Shown piece by piece: positions 1-8,142 of a DNA stretch of 64,000 bases; the first letter of the stretch is position 1, and every line of letters begins with the position of its first letter. The translations under genes and the position numbers were made by a program. This DNA is from CAZOHG01 sp964579725 (GTDB lineage Bacteria > Zhuqueibacterota > JdFR-76 > BMS3Abin05). Location: assembly GCA_964579725.1 (NCBI GenBank), contig CAZOHG010000002.1, forward strand, positions 62,001 to 126,000. The letters run 5' to 3'. The notes under the pieces were generated by a model, which had not been told where the DNA came from, searched no databases, and worked only from the letters and a program-made list of their open reading frames with translations.

Positions 1-338
1 AGTTTGCCAGCGATTTTCGAATCGAAACCCCCACCGGGGTGGCTGCTGTGAAAGGCACAGAATTCTACACAATTGTCGATCAAATGGGAAACATGACCAT
101 TCTGGCAACAAAAGGCATTGTGGAACTCATGAATCAATTTGGCAGTGTTCTGGTGCACGCGGGCGAAGCCGGTCACATTAGGGGCAAGGCACAGCCGGAA
201 GTACGGCGCGCCAAACCGGACGAAATCCCCAATTGGGGGAAAACCAGGGGCACGGAGGAGGGCAAAGTGCTCGAATTGGAATTTGAGGATCAAAACGGTG
301 CGAAAAAACATCTTAAAATTCGCTACAAAGAGAAATAG
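1..338 (+). CDS. FecR-domain protein, C-terminal part (cut by window edge)
   Basis: The reading frame is open from base 3 and ends at the stop at 336-338; its start lies outside the window. The visible part starts FRIETPTGVAAVKGTEF and continues with a 'G-VEL-N--G-VLV-AGE' stretch, which is the typical core of the FecR periplasmic domain (beta-rich, known from FecR anti-sigma regulators and stand-alone secreted proteins). An internal GTG at base 39 would cut the domain core and is unlikely to be the true start. The next gene, a secreted barrel protein, begins about 80 bases downstream, followed by a CHASE2 cyclase. FecR/barrel/CHASE2-cyclase clusters are a known arrangement in FCB-group genomes, so a role in an envelope sensory module is the best inference. 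No transmembrane segment is visible in the part seen. Confidence 0.75.
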   Translation, partial: FASDFRIETPTGVAAVKGTEFYTIVDQMGNMTILATKGIVELMNQFGSVLVHAGEAGHIRGKAQPEVRRAKPDEIPNWGKTRGTEEGKVLELEFEDQNGAKKHLKIRYKEK

Positions 339-414
339 CTGACCAGGGACGGTTCGCAAAAAAGGTGCAGGAGCGGTGAGAGATCAGAAAGGTGAACCAA
401 AAAACGGGCAGCGT

Positions 415-3021
415 ATGAAGTTTGTACGATGGGTGGCTGGTGTGGTTTTCACTTTGGTGTGGGCGACGGTCGGTGGCGCACAAATCAAAATTGTGCACAT
501 TCCGCAGGCATTTGTGGAAGAAAATGTGCCCATCCCAATCGAGGTACGTTTGGAGAATGACGGCACGCGAACCGATCAGGTACGGGTGTACTACAAGCGG
601 TTGAAGGAAGCGTCGTTTCGCTACGTCGAGCTTCAACCGCAGGGCGACGCGTACAAGGGGGAGTTACCGGCGCAGCCGATTTCAGCGGAAAAACTGCAAT
701 ATTTTATTATGGTTTTGCCGCGGAGCGGAGGGCCTGTGACCTACCCGGAAGTCAATCCCTACTACCGGCCGTTTGAAATCCAAATTGTGCCAAAGGAAAC
801 CATTCACGAAGAGCGTCAGAAAGGCCCGCTGCCAGTTCAGCGGGCCCACAGGGCGCCCGTCAAAACGGCGGAGAAAAACCCGCCTCCGGCTCCCAAACCC
901 GGCAAAACATTTCCGGCGCTTGCTCCGGCGGACTACTTGATCTTAACCCCTGAACCCGGCAGCACCGTTGACCCCGGCGAGGTGGTTATTGCTGTTTCCA
1001 TTCGAGCCGATTCCGGCACAGTGGACCCGGCGAAAACCGTGCTTTCTCTGGATGGCCGGCCGCTTTCTTTGGAAAAGTCCGATTTCCTTCTTTCGGCGAC
1101 CCCTGAAATTTCCTCTCCGGGAAAACACGTCGTGACCGTGACCTTTCGAAATCCCGCAGGAAAACCGTTCCGCCCCGTCCACTGGACATTTGCCGTTTCT
1201 TCACCCAAGCTCACGACGGCTCAATTGTGGCAAAAACGGACTCACGGTCGAGTTTTCGTGAGTTCCCGTCAAGAGAGAGTAAGCGGCCGCACCCTGACAG
1301 ACAATCGCCTCGGCGGACAGGTCACCGTTTCCAAAGGGGACCTTCAGGTCGGTACTCGATTCAATTTGACCTCCCAGGAAGATCCCCATTACCAGCCCAG
1401 AAATCGGTTCCTCTTCTACCTGCGGTCGCCCTGGGCGCAGATGCAATTGGGAGACACCTCCCCTGTTTTCACCGAACTCATGCTTCGGGGGAAACGCGTT
1501 CGCGGCTTGAATACCATGGTGGACGCCGGTGTTTTTCACTTGAATGTGGTAACGGGACAAACCTACCGTGCCGTGGAAGGCAAAGCCTACACCGATTTTC
1601 GCATTAATCCCATTACGGGCGACACAACGTACATCGATCCTGTGACCGGCGACTCCCTCTCGGCCAAATTTGTGCGCGAAAATAAAATCGCCCAATACGG
1701 GACGTTTGCCCAAAATCTTTTGGGGCTACGAATGGCTCTGGGTAAACCAAGTGGATTTCTGTGGGGACTCAACCTACTGAAGGTGAAGGACAATGTTCAC
1801 TCCATTCGGAAAGGAAACCGACCCAAAGATAATTTGGTGGTGGGAACCGATTTTCAATTGAGCCTGGATAAACGCCGTTTCTATTGGAAAACGGAAGCGG
1901 CTTTCAGCGTGCTGACGGAGGATATCGCTTCCGGCCCAATCAGTAAGGTAGAAGTGGACACGACATTCAAAACGGACCTTCCGCTGGACCCGCAGAAATT
2001 GCAAAAGTGGATTATTCTCAATGCCAGCACGGTTCCGCTGGACCCGACTCATTTTTCGTCGCTGGCGGTTCTTTCTCGCCTCCAGCTCAATTATTTTCAG
2101 AATTTTGTCAGTCTGGAATACAAATCCATTGGCGCTGCCTATTTTTCGTTGGGAAACAGCTACCTAAGGCGTAATATTCAGGGACTGTTTGCGTCCGATC
2201 GTATTCGCCTCTTTGAAAATCGCTTTTATCTGAATCTTGGCTACGAGGATTACGCCGACAATTTTGCACGGGTTGACAACAGTCCCGCCACGCGCATTCG
2301 GACGTTCCGCAGCGGACTCAATTATTTTCCGGGTGCCGGACTGCCCAACGTGAATCTTAGTTTCAGCCATTTTGGACGCAACAACGGCGTCACCACCCTC
2401 GATTCCTCGGCGGGCTATTTGGTGGACACCCGCGAAAAAAACGGCGCCAATCAGGTGACATTTAATGTAAATTACGCCTTCGACGCCTTCCATTTGCGAC
2501 ATCGTTTACATTACAATCTGATTCAAATGTCCAAGGTGGATGCCTTTGCCCGTTCACGGCAGCCTTTTTTTTATCCCATTGGCATGAAAAACTGGATTCA
2601 CTATTTGACACTGGAGACAACCTACCACGGACCGTTTAAATCGATTTTAGGGATTGCAACCAATCGAAATCAATACCAGGGCGGCTTAAATCGTTACAAC
2701 TTTGACACGGCCAATTTGCGGGTGGAATACTCCCCTCTGCAACGCTCTCTTTTCGGTTACTGGGGATTGCGTTTCTACCGGGCTAACGGGCTGGTCAAAA
2801 ATTTGACCGGCGCAAAATTGGCCAAGATTGATTTTCAGAAATACCAAATTGAATTGGGTGGGCGCTTTGAGCCCTGGCCGCGCCACGCTCTTTCGCTGGA
2901 TGCCAGTTGGATTCTTTTTGAAGATCACGGCGGCCGTTACGTTCCGGACACGGGGAACCTGGTGCCCAATGCTTCACACCACGACTACCTTTTTCAGGTG
3001 CGGTACGATTATCGCTTTTAG
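415..3021 (+). CDS. Secreted outer-membrane beta-barrel protein with N-terminal beta domains
   Basis: 868 residues from the ATG at 415, which places a clean signal peptide (MKFVRWVAGVVFTLVWATVGGA) at the very N-terminus. A GTG at 376 would add 13 polar residues, and its AGGAG lies only 2 bases upstream, so 415 is preferred although its own ribosome site is weak. Order: signal peptide, a beta-sandwich-like domain (about 25-125), a Pro/Lys-rich linker, an Ig-like domain (about 165-260), then a long region of alternating aromatic/polar strands ending in YDYRF. A terminal Phe after alternating aromatics is the usual beta-signal of BAM-inserted barrels. I do not recognise a named family. Set between a FecR protein and a CHASE2 cyclase, it may be the outer-membrane member of that envelope module; this is inference. 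Confidence 0.7.
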   Translation: MKFVRWVAGVVFTLVWATVGGAQIKIVHIPQAFVEENVPIPIEVRLENDGTRTDQVRVYYKRLKEASFRYVELQPQGDAYKGELPAQPISAEKLQYFIMVLPRSGGPVTYPEVNPYYRPFEIQIVPKETIHEERQKGPLPVQRAHRAPVKTAEKNPPPAPKPGKTFPALAPADYLILTPEPGSTVDPGEVVIAVSIRADSGTVDPAKTVLSLDGRPLSLEKSDFLLSATPEISSPGKHVVTVTFRNPAGKPFRPVHWTFAVSSPKLTTAQLWQKRTHGRVFVSSRQERVSGRTLTDNRLGGQVTVSKGDLQVGTRFNLTSQEDPHYQPRNRFLFYLRSPWAQMQLGDTSPVFTELMLRGKRVRGLNTMVDAGVFHLNVVTGQTYRAVEGKAYTDFRINPITGDTTYIDPVTGDSLSAKFVRENKIAQYGTFAQNLLGLRMALGKPSGFLWGLNLLKVKDNVHSIRKGNRPKDNLVVGTDFQLSLDKRRFYWKTEAAFSVLTEDIASGPISKVEVDTTFKTDLPLDPQKLQKWIILNASTVPLDPTHFSSLAVLSRLQLNYFQNFVSLEYKSIGAAYFSLGNSYLRRNIQGLFASDRIRLFENRFYLNLGYEDYADNFARVDNSPATRIRTFRSGLNYFPGAGLPNVNLSFSHFGRNNGVTTLDSSAGYLVDTREKNGANQVTFNVNYAFDAFHLRHRLHYNLIQMSKVDAFARSRQPFFYPIGMKNWIHYLTLETTYHGPFKSILGIATNRNQYQGGLNRYNFDTANLRVEYSPLQRSLFGYWGLRFYRANGLVKNLTGAKLAKIDFQKYQIELGGRFEPWPRHALSLDASWILFEDHGGRYVPDTGNLVPNASHHDYLFQVRYDYRF

Positions 3022-3115
3022 CGAAACGGTAACCCCAGAATGTTAGGGCAACTGAATATTTTTTGAACGACGACTTAAAAGATCGAACCATTGAAAGCAG
3101 ACTGTTGAGGGCAAA

Positions 3116-5209
3116 ATGCTAAAAAAGGCGGGCAAGAAATTTTGGGTGGTTGGGACAATTACTCTCATTGCGGGAATACTGACCTTTGCGCTGGCCAATT
3201 TCAAGTCGGTGCACAATTTGGAACTCAAAAGTCTGGATTGGCGATTCCGAATGCGCGGCGCCGAAGCACTCACGGATTCTTCAATAGTTATTGTTTCGGT
3301 TGACGATCAAACCTTTTCGTCCATTCAAACCAAATGGCCTTACCCCAGAGCCTATTTTACGAAATTAATCCAAAATTTGAACGAAGCCGGAGCGCGCCTG
3401 ATTATTTTCGACCTGGAATTTACGGAGCCGTACACACAAGATTTGCGTCAGGACAGGGAATTAGTGAATGTCGCCCGAAAGGCGGGTAACGTGATTTTTG
3501 CCGGAAAGGTAGTGACCGAATTCGGCGCCAACAATACTCTGAATCAGTACGTTTTGAAGCCCTTCCCCGACGTCAAAAAAGCTGCTGTTCCCTGGGGACT
3601 GGTGAATATTGTGGAAGACCCGGACGGTTTTTTGCGACGCTACCTGCTTGGAATTCGGCTGCACAAAATTTTCTACCCCACGCTGGATGTCAAAGCGCTC
3701 CAAATGCTCAGCAAGAGTCCCCGATTAAACGATTCCCCCTCCAGGTTGGTGGCGGGTGCGTACGTCATTCCCAAAATCACACCCGAAACCATGCTGATTA
3801 ATTATCTGGGGCCGGCAAAAACCTTCCCCACGTACTCTCTGGTAAACGTTTTGGACGATTTTACGTTTGACATCGGCCCGGAGGACACGGACATTTTTGA
3901 AATGCACAAACTCTGGGGGACTTTTCGCAATAAAATCGTTTTTGTGGGGGCAGGTGCCGAAGAATTGCAAGACGTCAAATTAACCCCATTTTACGATTTT
4001 GAGGGAAACAAACGCAAAATGCCGGGAGTTGAGGTACACGCCAACGCACTGTACACCGTCTTACACCACCAGTTTATTCGCCGCGCCACTATTTTGTGGA
4101 TCTACCTGTTTTGGCTGCTGTTGGGGCTGCTTGCCGGTGGGATTGTGCTGTGGCTCAAGCCGATTAAAAGTTTCCCATTCATTCTTTTGTTGGGGATTGG
4201 GGTGCTTTTCGGCGTCTTTTTGCTTTTTGTAAACGGCAGAATCTGGTTCCCCATTTTGTCCCCTCTCCTGATGTTGGGATTAAGTTATTTGGGCAATACC
4301 TTTTACATTTTAGGTACGGAACAGCGGGAAAAATTGCGCTATCGCCGAATCTTCCAGAAATACGTCTCCAAAAATGTCGTGGACAAAATGCTCGAAAGCG
4401 GGCAATTCCCTGAGTTTGGCGGACACCGGGAAAAACTAACGGTTTTGTTCTCGGATATTCGCAGTTTCACATCGTTTTCCGAGCAGTTCCCACCTGAAGA
4501 AGTGGTAGGCCGATTGTCCGATTATTTGACGGCCATGACGGACATTGTGCTCAAAAATGACGGTACACTGGACAAATTTGTGGGCGATGAGATCATGGCC
4601 ATCTTCGGAGCGCCCTACTTTTATGAAAATCACGCTTTGAAGGCCTGCGAGGCGGCTTTCCAAATGATTCAAGAAGTACGGAAAAATCAAGCAGCCTACG
4701 CCGAGCGTGGGGAAACCTATTTTAATATCGGGATTGGCATTAATACAGGCGAGATGATCTTGGGGAATTTAGGTTCGCAGCAGGTTTTCGACTACACCGT
4801 CATCGGAGATGCCGTCAATTTGGGCGCCCGTTTGGAAGGAGTCAACAAATTTTACCGAACCAATATTATTCTCTCCGAATACACTTACGCGGAGGTGAAG
4901 GACCACGTGGTAGTGCGGGAGTTGGACACAATTCGCGTGAAGGGGAAAAACCTACCGGTGAGAATTTACGAGCTCCTCGGAATTGACCGAATTCCCGAAA
5001 AGGAATTCGAGCTTTTGGTGCAGGTGTACAGCCTGGCACTGGAGAATTACCGCTCGGGGAAATGGTACGAAGCCGTCAAGAACTTTCGAAAAATTTTGCG
5101 GTATTTTCCCAACGACGGCCCCTCTAATCTTTACATCCGGCGCAGTCTGGATCTTCTGGAAAACGCCCCCGAAAATTGGGAGCCCGTTCACAACTTCGCC
5201 ACAAAATAA
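3116..5209 (+). CDS. CHASE2-domain class III adenylate cyclase
   Basis: 697 residues. One N-terminal membrane segment (about 10-28) is followed by an extracytoplasmic CHASE2 sensor domain (about 35-320), three closely spaced membrane helices (about 325-398) and a cytoplasmic class III cyclase domain (about 430-620). Metal-binding Asp447 (in FSDIRSFT) and Asp491 (in DKFVGDE) are present, as are Asn568 and Arg572 of the transition-state motif. The base-selecting pair is Lys487 and Asp559, the combination expected for ATP, so adenylate rather than guanylate cyclase is likely. A short helical, TPR-like tail follows (about 632-685). It lies 95 bases after the barrel gene and probably shares its transcript. 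The likely role is sensing an envelope signal and making cAMP; the signal is unknown. Confidence 0.9.
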   Translation: MLKKAGKKFWVVGTITLIAGILTFALANFKSVHNLELKSLDWRFRMRGAEALTDSSIVIVSVDDQTFSSIQTKWPYPRAYFTKLIQNLNEAGARLIIFDLEFTEPYTQDLRQDRELVNVARKAGNVIFAGKVVTEFGANNTLNQYVLKPFPDVKKAAVPWGLVNIVEDPDGFLRRYLLGIRLHKIFYPTLDVKALQMLSKSPRLNDSPSRLVAGAYVIPKITPETMLINYLGPAKTFPTYSLVNVLDDFTFDIGPEDTDIFEMHKLWGTFRNKIVFVGAGAEELQDVKLTPFYDFEGNKRKMPGVEVHANALYTVLHHQFIRRATILWIYLFWLLLGLLAGGIVLWLKPIKSFPFILLLGIGVLFGVFLLFVNGRIWFPILSPLLMLGLSYLGNTFYILGTEQREKLRYRRIFQKYVSKNVVDKMLESGQFPEFGGHREKLTVLFSDIRSFTSFSEQFPPEEVVGRLSDYLTAMTDIVLKNDGTLDKFVGDEIMAIFGAPYFYENHALKACEAAFQMIQEVRKNQAAYAERGETYFNIGIGINTGEMILGNLGSQQVFDYTVIGDAVNLGARLEGVNKFYRTNIILSEYTYAEVKDHVVVRELDTIRVKGKNLPVRIYELLGIDRIPEKEFELLVQVYSLALENYRSGKWYEAVKNFRKILRYFPNDGPSNLYIRRSLDLLENAPENWEPVHNFATK

Positions 5210-5216
5210 GAACGTG

Positions 5217-5238
5217 CCGCCCCCTCGATTGGGGGCGG
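5217..5238. terminator. Stem-loop between convergent genes
   Basis: A perfect 8-base-pair GC-rich stem (ccgccccc / gggggcgg) with a 6-base loop sits 8 bases after the cyclase stop and 31 bases from the end of the opposing symporter gene. It can form on either transcript. T-runs after it are poor on both strands, so it is a plausible but not canonical bidirectional terminator. Confidence 0.5.
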
Positions 5239-5268
5239 TATGTCTTCCAATTGAAGAAAAACGTGCGT

Positions 5269-6693
5269 CTACCCTCCGAAATTTTTTCGTCGGTAGGCGT
5301 TCCCCGTGATTTTGGCCACCACGCCGCTCAACGCAATGAGAGCAATTAGATTGGGCACCGCCATAATGGCATTGAAGGCATCTCCGATATTCCACACAAT
5401 ATTAATGTGCTCGCCGGTAATAATGGCTCCAATAAACAAAAGCCCAATAAAAACAAATCGGTAGGGCACAATAGCCCGAATCCCCCAAATGTATTCCAAA
5501 CACTGTTCGCCGTAGTAAGCCCAGGCAATAACGGTACTGTACCCGAAAAGAAAAGATGCCAAAGCAATAATTACCCCTCCGTAGGGAATAACCGTATTAA
5601 AGGCGGAAACGGTTAACTGCGTACTGGTCATTCCTCCGGCACCCAAAGCCATGCCCGCGGCCGGTGTCAGTTTCCATACACCGGTCACCACAATCGTAAA
5701 AGTCGTCAGAGTATTGACAAAAATAGAATCGATAAAGGTACCGGTCATGGCGATGAGGCCGTTGTAAACAGGATCAGGAGATTTGGCAGCGCTTTGAGCA
5801 ATGGCAGCTGAGCCCAAACCGGCTTCGTTGGAGAGCACTCCCCGCCGAACGCCCAGGCTAATCGCTTTCTGAATCGATGTACCGACCAAGGCGCCACCTG
5901 CCGCTTTAACAGAGAAAGCCGACTTGAAAATCAGGACCGCGGCATCCCAGAGATAATTGACACGGACAATCAAAATGACCATGACGCCCAAAAAATAGAG
6001 CAAAATCATGGAGGGAACCAATTTTTCGGAAACCGCCCCAATGCGTTTGATGCCCCCAATTATAACCAATCCGGCCAAAATGGTTAAGACAACGGCGCTG
6101 ACAATCGTCGGGATTCCGAATTGGGATTTGAAGGCCAGAGCCATGGAATTGGATTGCATCATATTGCCCGTGCCGAAAAGGGCTGTCGCTCCACCGCAAA
6201 CGGCAAATGTCATCCCAAGAACTTTCGCAAATGTTTGATTTTTAATACCATAGCGAGCGTAGTACATGGGGCCTCCCGCCATAGTGCCGTCCTCTGCGAC
6301 CTTGCGAAATTTAACGCCGAGAAAACCCTCGGCGTATTTTGTGGCCATTCCGAAAAAAGCGGAAACCCACATCCAGAACGGTGCTCCCGGCCCGCCCGCG
6401 GCAATGGCTGTGGCCACACCGGCAATATTCCCGTTTCCTACCGTAGCGGCCAAAGCCGTCATGAGAGCCGCAAAGGGAGAAATATCCCCCTCTTTCTTTT
6501 CCGTTTTGTCTTTTCCCATGGCTCCCCGAAACACAAAGCTTAAAGAGAGGAAAAATTTTTGGATTTGAATGCCTTTGGTCACAATTGTCAGTAAAATTCC
6601 TGTACCGACCAAAAGGGCGATCATCCAATTCCCCCACATAAAATCGGCAAAATGCTGCGTTGCAATCAAAAGCTGATCCAGAAAATGTGACAT
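5269..6693 (-). CDS. Sodium:alanine/glycine symporter (AGCS family)
   Basis: 474 residues, the usual length for the alanine/glycine:cation symporter family (AlsT/DagA type). About ten hydrophobic segments are visible. The family signature region falls at about residues 84-105, with NGNIAGVATAIAAGGPGAPF. The protein imports a small neutral amino acid with Na+ across the inner membrane; the exact substrate cannot be read from sequence. The ATG at 6693 is preceded by GGAG at suitable distance. It is a single-gene unit, convergent with the cyclase gene, and has no visible link to the glycan genes downstream. Confidence 0.93.
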   Translation of the reverse strand: MSHFLDQLLIATQHFADFMWGNWMIALLVGTGILLTIVTKGIQIQKFFLSLSFVFRGAMGKDKTEKKEGDISPFAALMTALAATVGNGNIAGVATAIAAGGPGAPFWMWVSAFFGMATKYAEGFLGVKFRKVAEDGTMAGGPMYYARYGIKNQTFAKVLGMTFAVCGGATALFGTGNMMQSNSMALAFKSQFGIPTIVSAVVLTILAGLVIIGGIKRIGAVSEKLVPSMILLYFLGVMVILIVRVNYLWDAAVLIFKSAFSVKAAGGALVGTSIQKAISLGVRRGVLSNEAGLGSAAIAQSAAKSPDPVYNGLIAMTGTFIDSIFVNTLTTFTIVVTGVWKLTPAAGMALGAGGMTSTQLTVSAFNTVIPYGGVIIALASFLFGYSTVIAWAYYGEQCLEYIWGIRAIVPYRFVFIGLLFIGAIITGEHINIVWNIGDAFNAIMAVPNLIALIALSGVVAKITGNAYRRKNFGG

Positions 6694-6759
6694 CTGTAGG
6701 TCTCCTCTGTATTAGGCATGCCATCAGGAAAAATAAATTGACAATAGTTTACAAAAATA

Positions 6760-7247
6760 AGGAGAATGAATCAAGCGAAAAATGGAAGATCGGGAGCAAG
6801 GAGGGGCAGAAAACACAGAGCTCCAGCAGCACCCGTGTTTTTATTCCTTGCATTTTGAAAGCGTGGAAACCATCGGCCGAAAGCGCTATTTCAATTACAT
6901 TTTCCGCACCGGACTTTAGCACGTACCGTCCGCCAAACACATTGCATAATCTCTGCGGACCTTTAAAATGTAGGGCATTGTCCCGGGAAACCAAGGCCAT
7001 AATGCCTCTTGCCGTGATAATGCCTTCTTTTTCAAGTATCCTTTTTTGCCTCAAGCATGGTTTGCAAATCATTCGTCAGGCACCGGCGGACTTCCAAATA
7101 GACCCTGTCAATCGTCAAATATTTCCGCAATTCCTTTAGGCTTCGCTTCCGTGCAGTAAACCGCTACTTTAAAATGCTGATAAGCAAAACCCGATTTAAA
7201 GGCGATGAATAAAAAAACATCGAAAACGAAAAAAGAAATTTTCGCAT
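6760..7247 (-). pseudogene. Decayed secreted protein, glycosidase-like, with frameshifts
   Basis: No intact gene lies between 6694 and 7304, but the minus strand holds ordered coding remnants. GGGAG precedes an ATG at 7247 that opens a hydrophobic leader (MRKFLFSFSMFFYSS). After a frame change comes FKSGFAYQHFKVAVYCTEA (stop near 7111). Then, in a third frame, LRKYLTIDRVYLEVRR, and after another shift LEKEGIITARGIMALVS. From memory, the order K-VAVY-T, L-IDRVYLE-R, -EKEGI-TA-GIM resembles the N-terminal part of secreted TIM-barrel glycosidase-like proteins. A later piece (NVIEIALSADGFHAFKMQG) may be a C-terminal beta-domain remnant, implying a large internal deletion. The family call is tentative; that the gene is broken is clearer. 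Confidence 0.4.
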
Positions 7248-7304
7248 AACTCCCTTTCAAAATAAATTTGAAGTAATTTAATGCTTCCGCCCGACTCTTT
7301 CGAC

Positions 7305-7844
7305 TTACGCACTTTCGGATTCCAAAATATCTTTAAAATGAATAATTTCTGCTAAAAAGCGCTTCTCAAAATGTGCTGATTCTGTTTTTAACTTCGTCCG
7401 TTCATTCAAATTGAATAAAAAACCGATGGATGGGCGATATTTCTCCAAAGAACTTCGGTAGGAACGAGTAATGGAAGCATCACGCATTTTAACTTCACTG
7501 GGAATGACCTGCCCGTTGATTTGCAGAACAAAGTCGACTTCGGATTTTCCTTTTGTGCACCAGAAGTTAGCATTAAAGCCTTGCTTTAATAGTTCTTGTA
7601 AAACAAATGATTCATAAAGTACCCCTAAATCCGCGCGTTGTTGCAAAAAATTATTCAAAACAATATTGCGCAATCCGTTATCGAGAAAATACAATTTAGG
7701 GTTCTTAATGATTTCCAATTTTTTGTTCGAAAGATATGTTTCAATCAATGTAATGATAAACATGTTCCGAAAAATAAACAGTAAGCGTTTAACTTCGGCA
7801 ACGGATATTCCGGCCTCTTTGCTGAAGCTCATGAAGTTCATCAA
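7305..7844 (-). pseudogene. C-terminal fragment of an AAA_14/DUF4143 ATPase
   Basis: 179 residues corresponding only to the back half of the AAA_14-DUF4143 family. It runs from the end of the ATPase part (SFSKEAGISVAEVKRLL) through the DUF4143 core (NPKLYFLDNGLRN) to the restriction-nuclease-like stretch KGKSEVDFVLQINGQVIPSEVK. The P-loop ATPase half, normally about 200 residues, is missing. Upstream the sequence runs directly into a sulfatase remnant, so the N-terminus was lost rather than frameshifted. Full-length members are often part of toxin-like or mobile accessory gene sets. AT content is visibly higher than in neighbouring genes, in line with acquisition. A residual function for the fragment cannot be excluded but is unlikely. 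Confidence 0.7.
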
Positions 7845-7849
7845 ACTTC

Positions 7850-8080
7850 CGCCACGGCCTACAAACGGCCTGCTGACAATAGTTTTTCACAAAAATGGTT
7901 CCCCCTTGCCAGAGAATCAATGGTGGGAGAAAAAACAAATTTGTCCACGCAACACCCAAGGTTAGGCTTCAGATCAACCACAGCAATAAACAGGATGTTC
8001 AGGAGATGTGTTTTCGCCCCCGCTTAGAGTTGAATCTGGCTGAACAGCAAAAATAAAATCATTACCATGAGTTTCAACAT
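7850..8080 (-). pseudogene. Decayed sulfatase, N-terminal remnant
   Basis: Too broken for a long reading frame. An ATG at 8080 opens a short hydrophobic leader (MLKLMVMILFLLFSQIQL), ended by an in-frame TAA. The same frame continues with NILFIAVVDLKPNLGC and FSPTIDSLA, matching the classic start of secreted sulfatases (PNVLFIAVDDL-P-LGC-GD...SP-ID-LA). After a one-base shift comes GTIFVKNYCQQAVCRPWR, matching the region around the formylglycine motif C-x-P-S-R, with Ser replaced by Trp. The match stops near 7850, where the ATPase fragment begins. So this is a sulfatase gene truncated by a deletion or insertion and since decayed. Intact neighbours are glycosidases, so it probably once belonged to the same glycan-degrading set. 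Confidence 0.6.
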
Positions 8081-8142
8081 TTTTCTTTACCTTCGAAGGC
8101 CGAATGAACGGCAAGCCACCCGATTTTTTCTCTCACTGCTCC

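Noticed and set aside
6660..7139. 159-residue plus-strand open frame after the symporter start
   Set aside because: It overlaps the symporter start region and reads the decayed minus-strand gene in antisense; no motif is seen.
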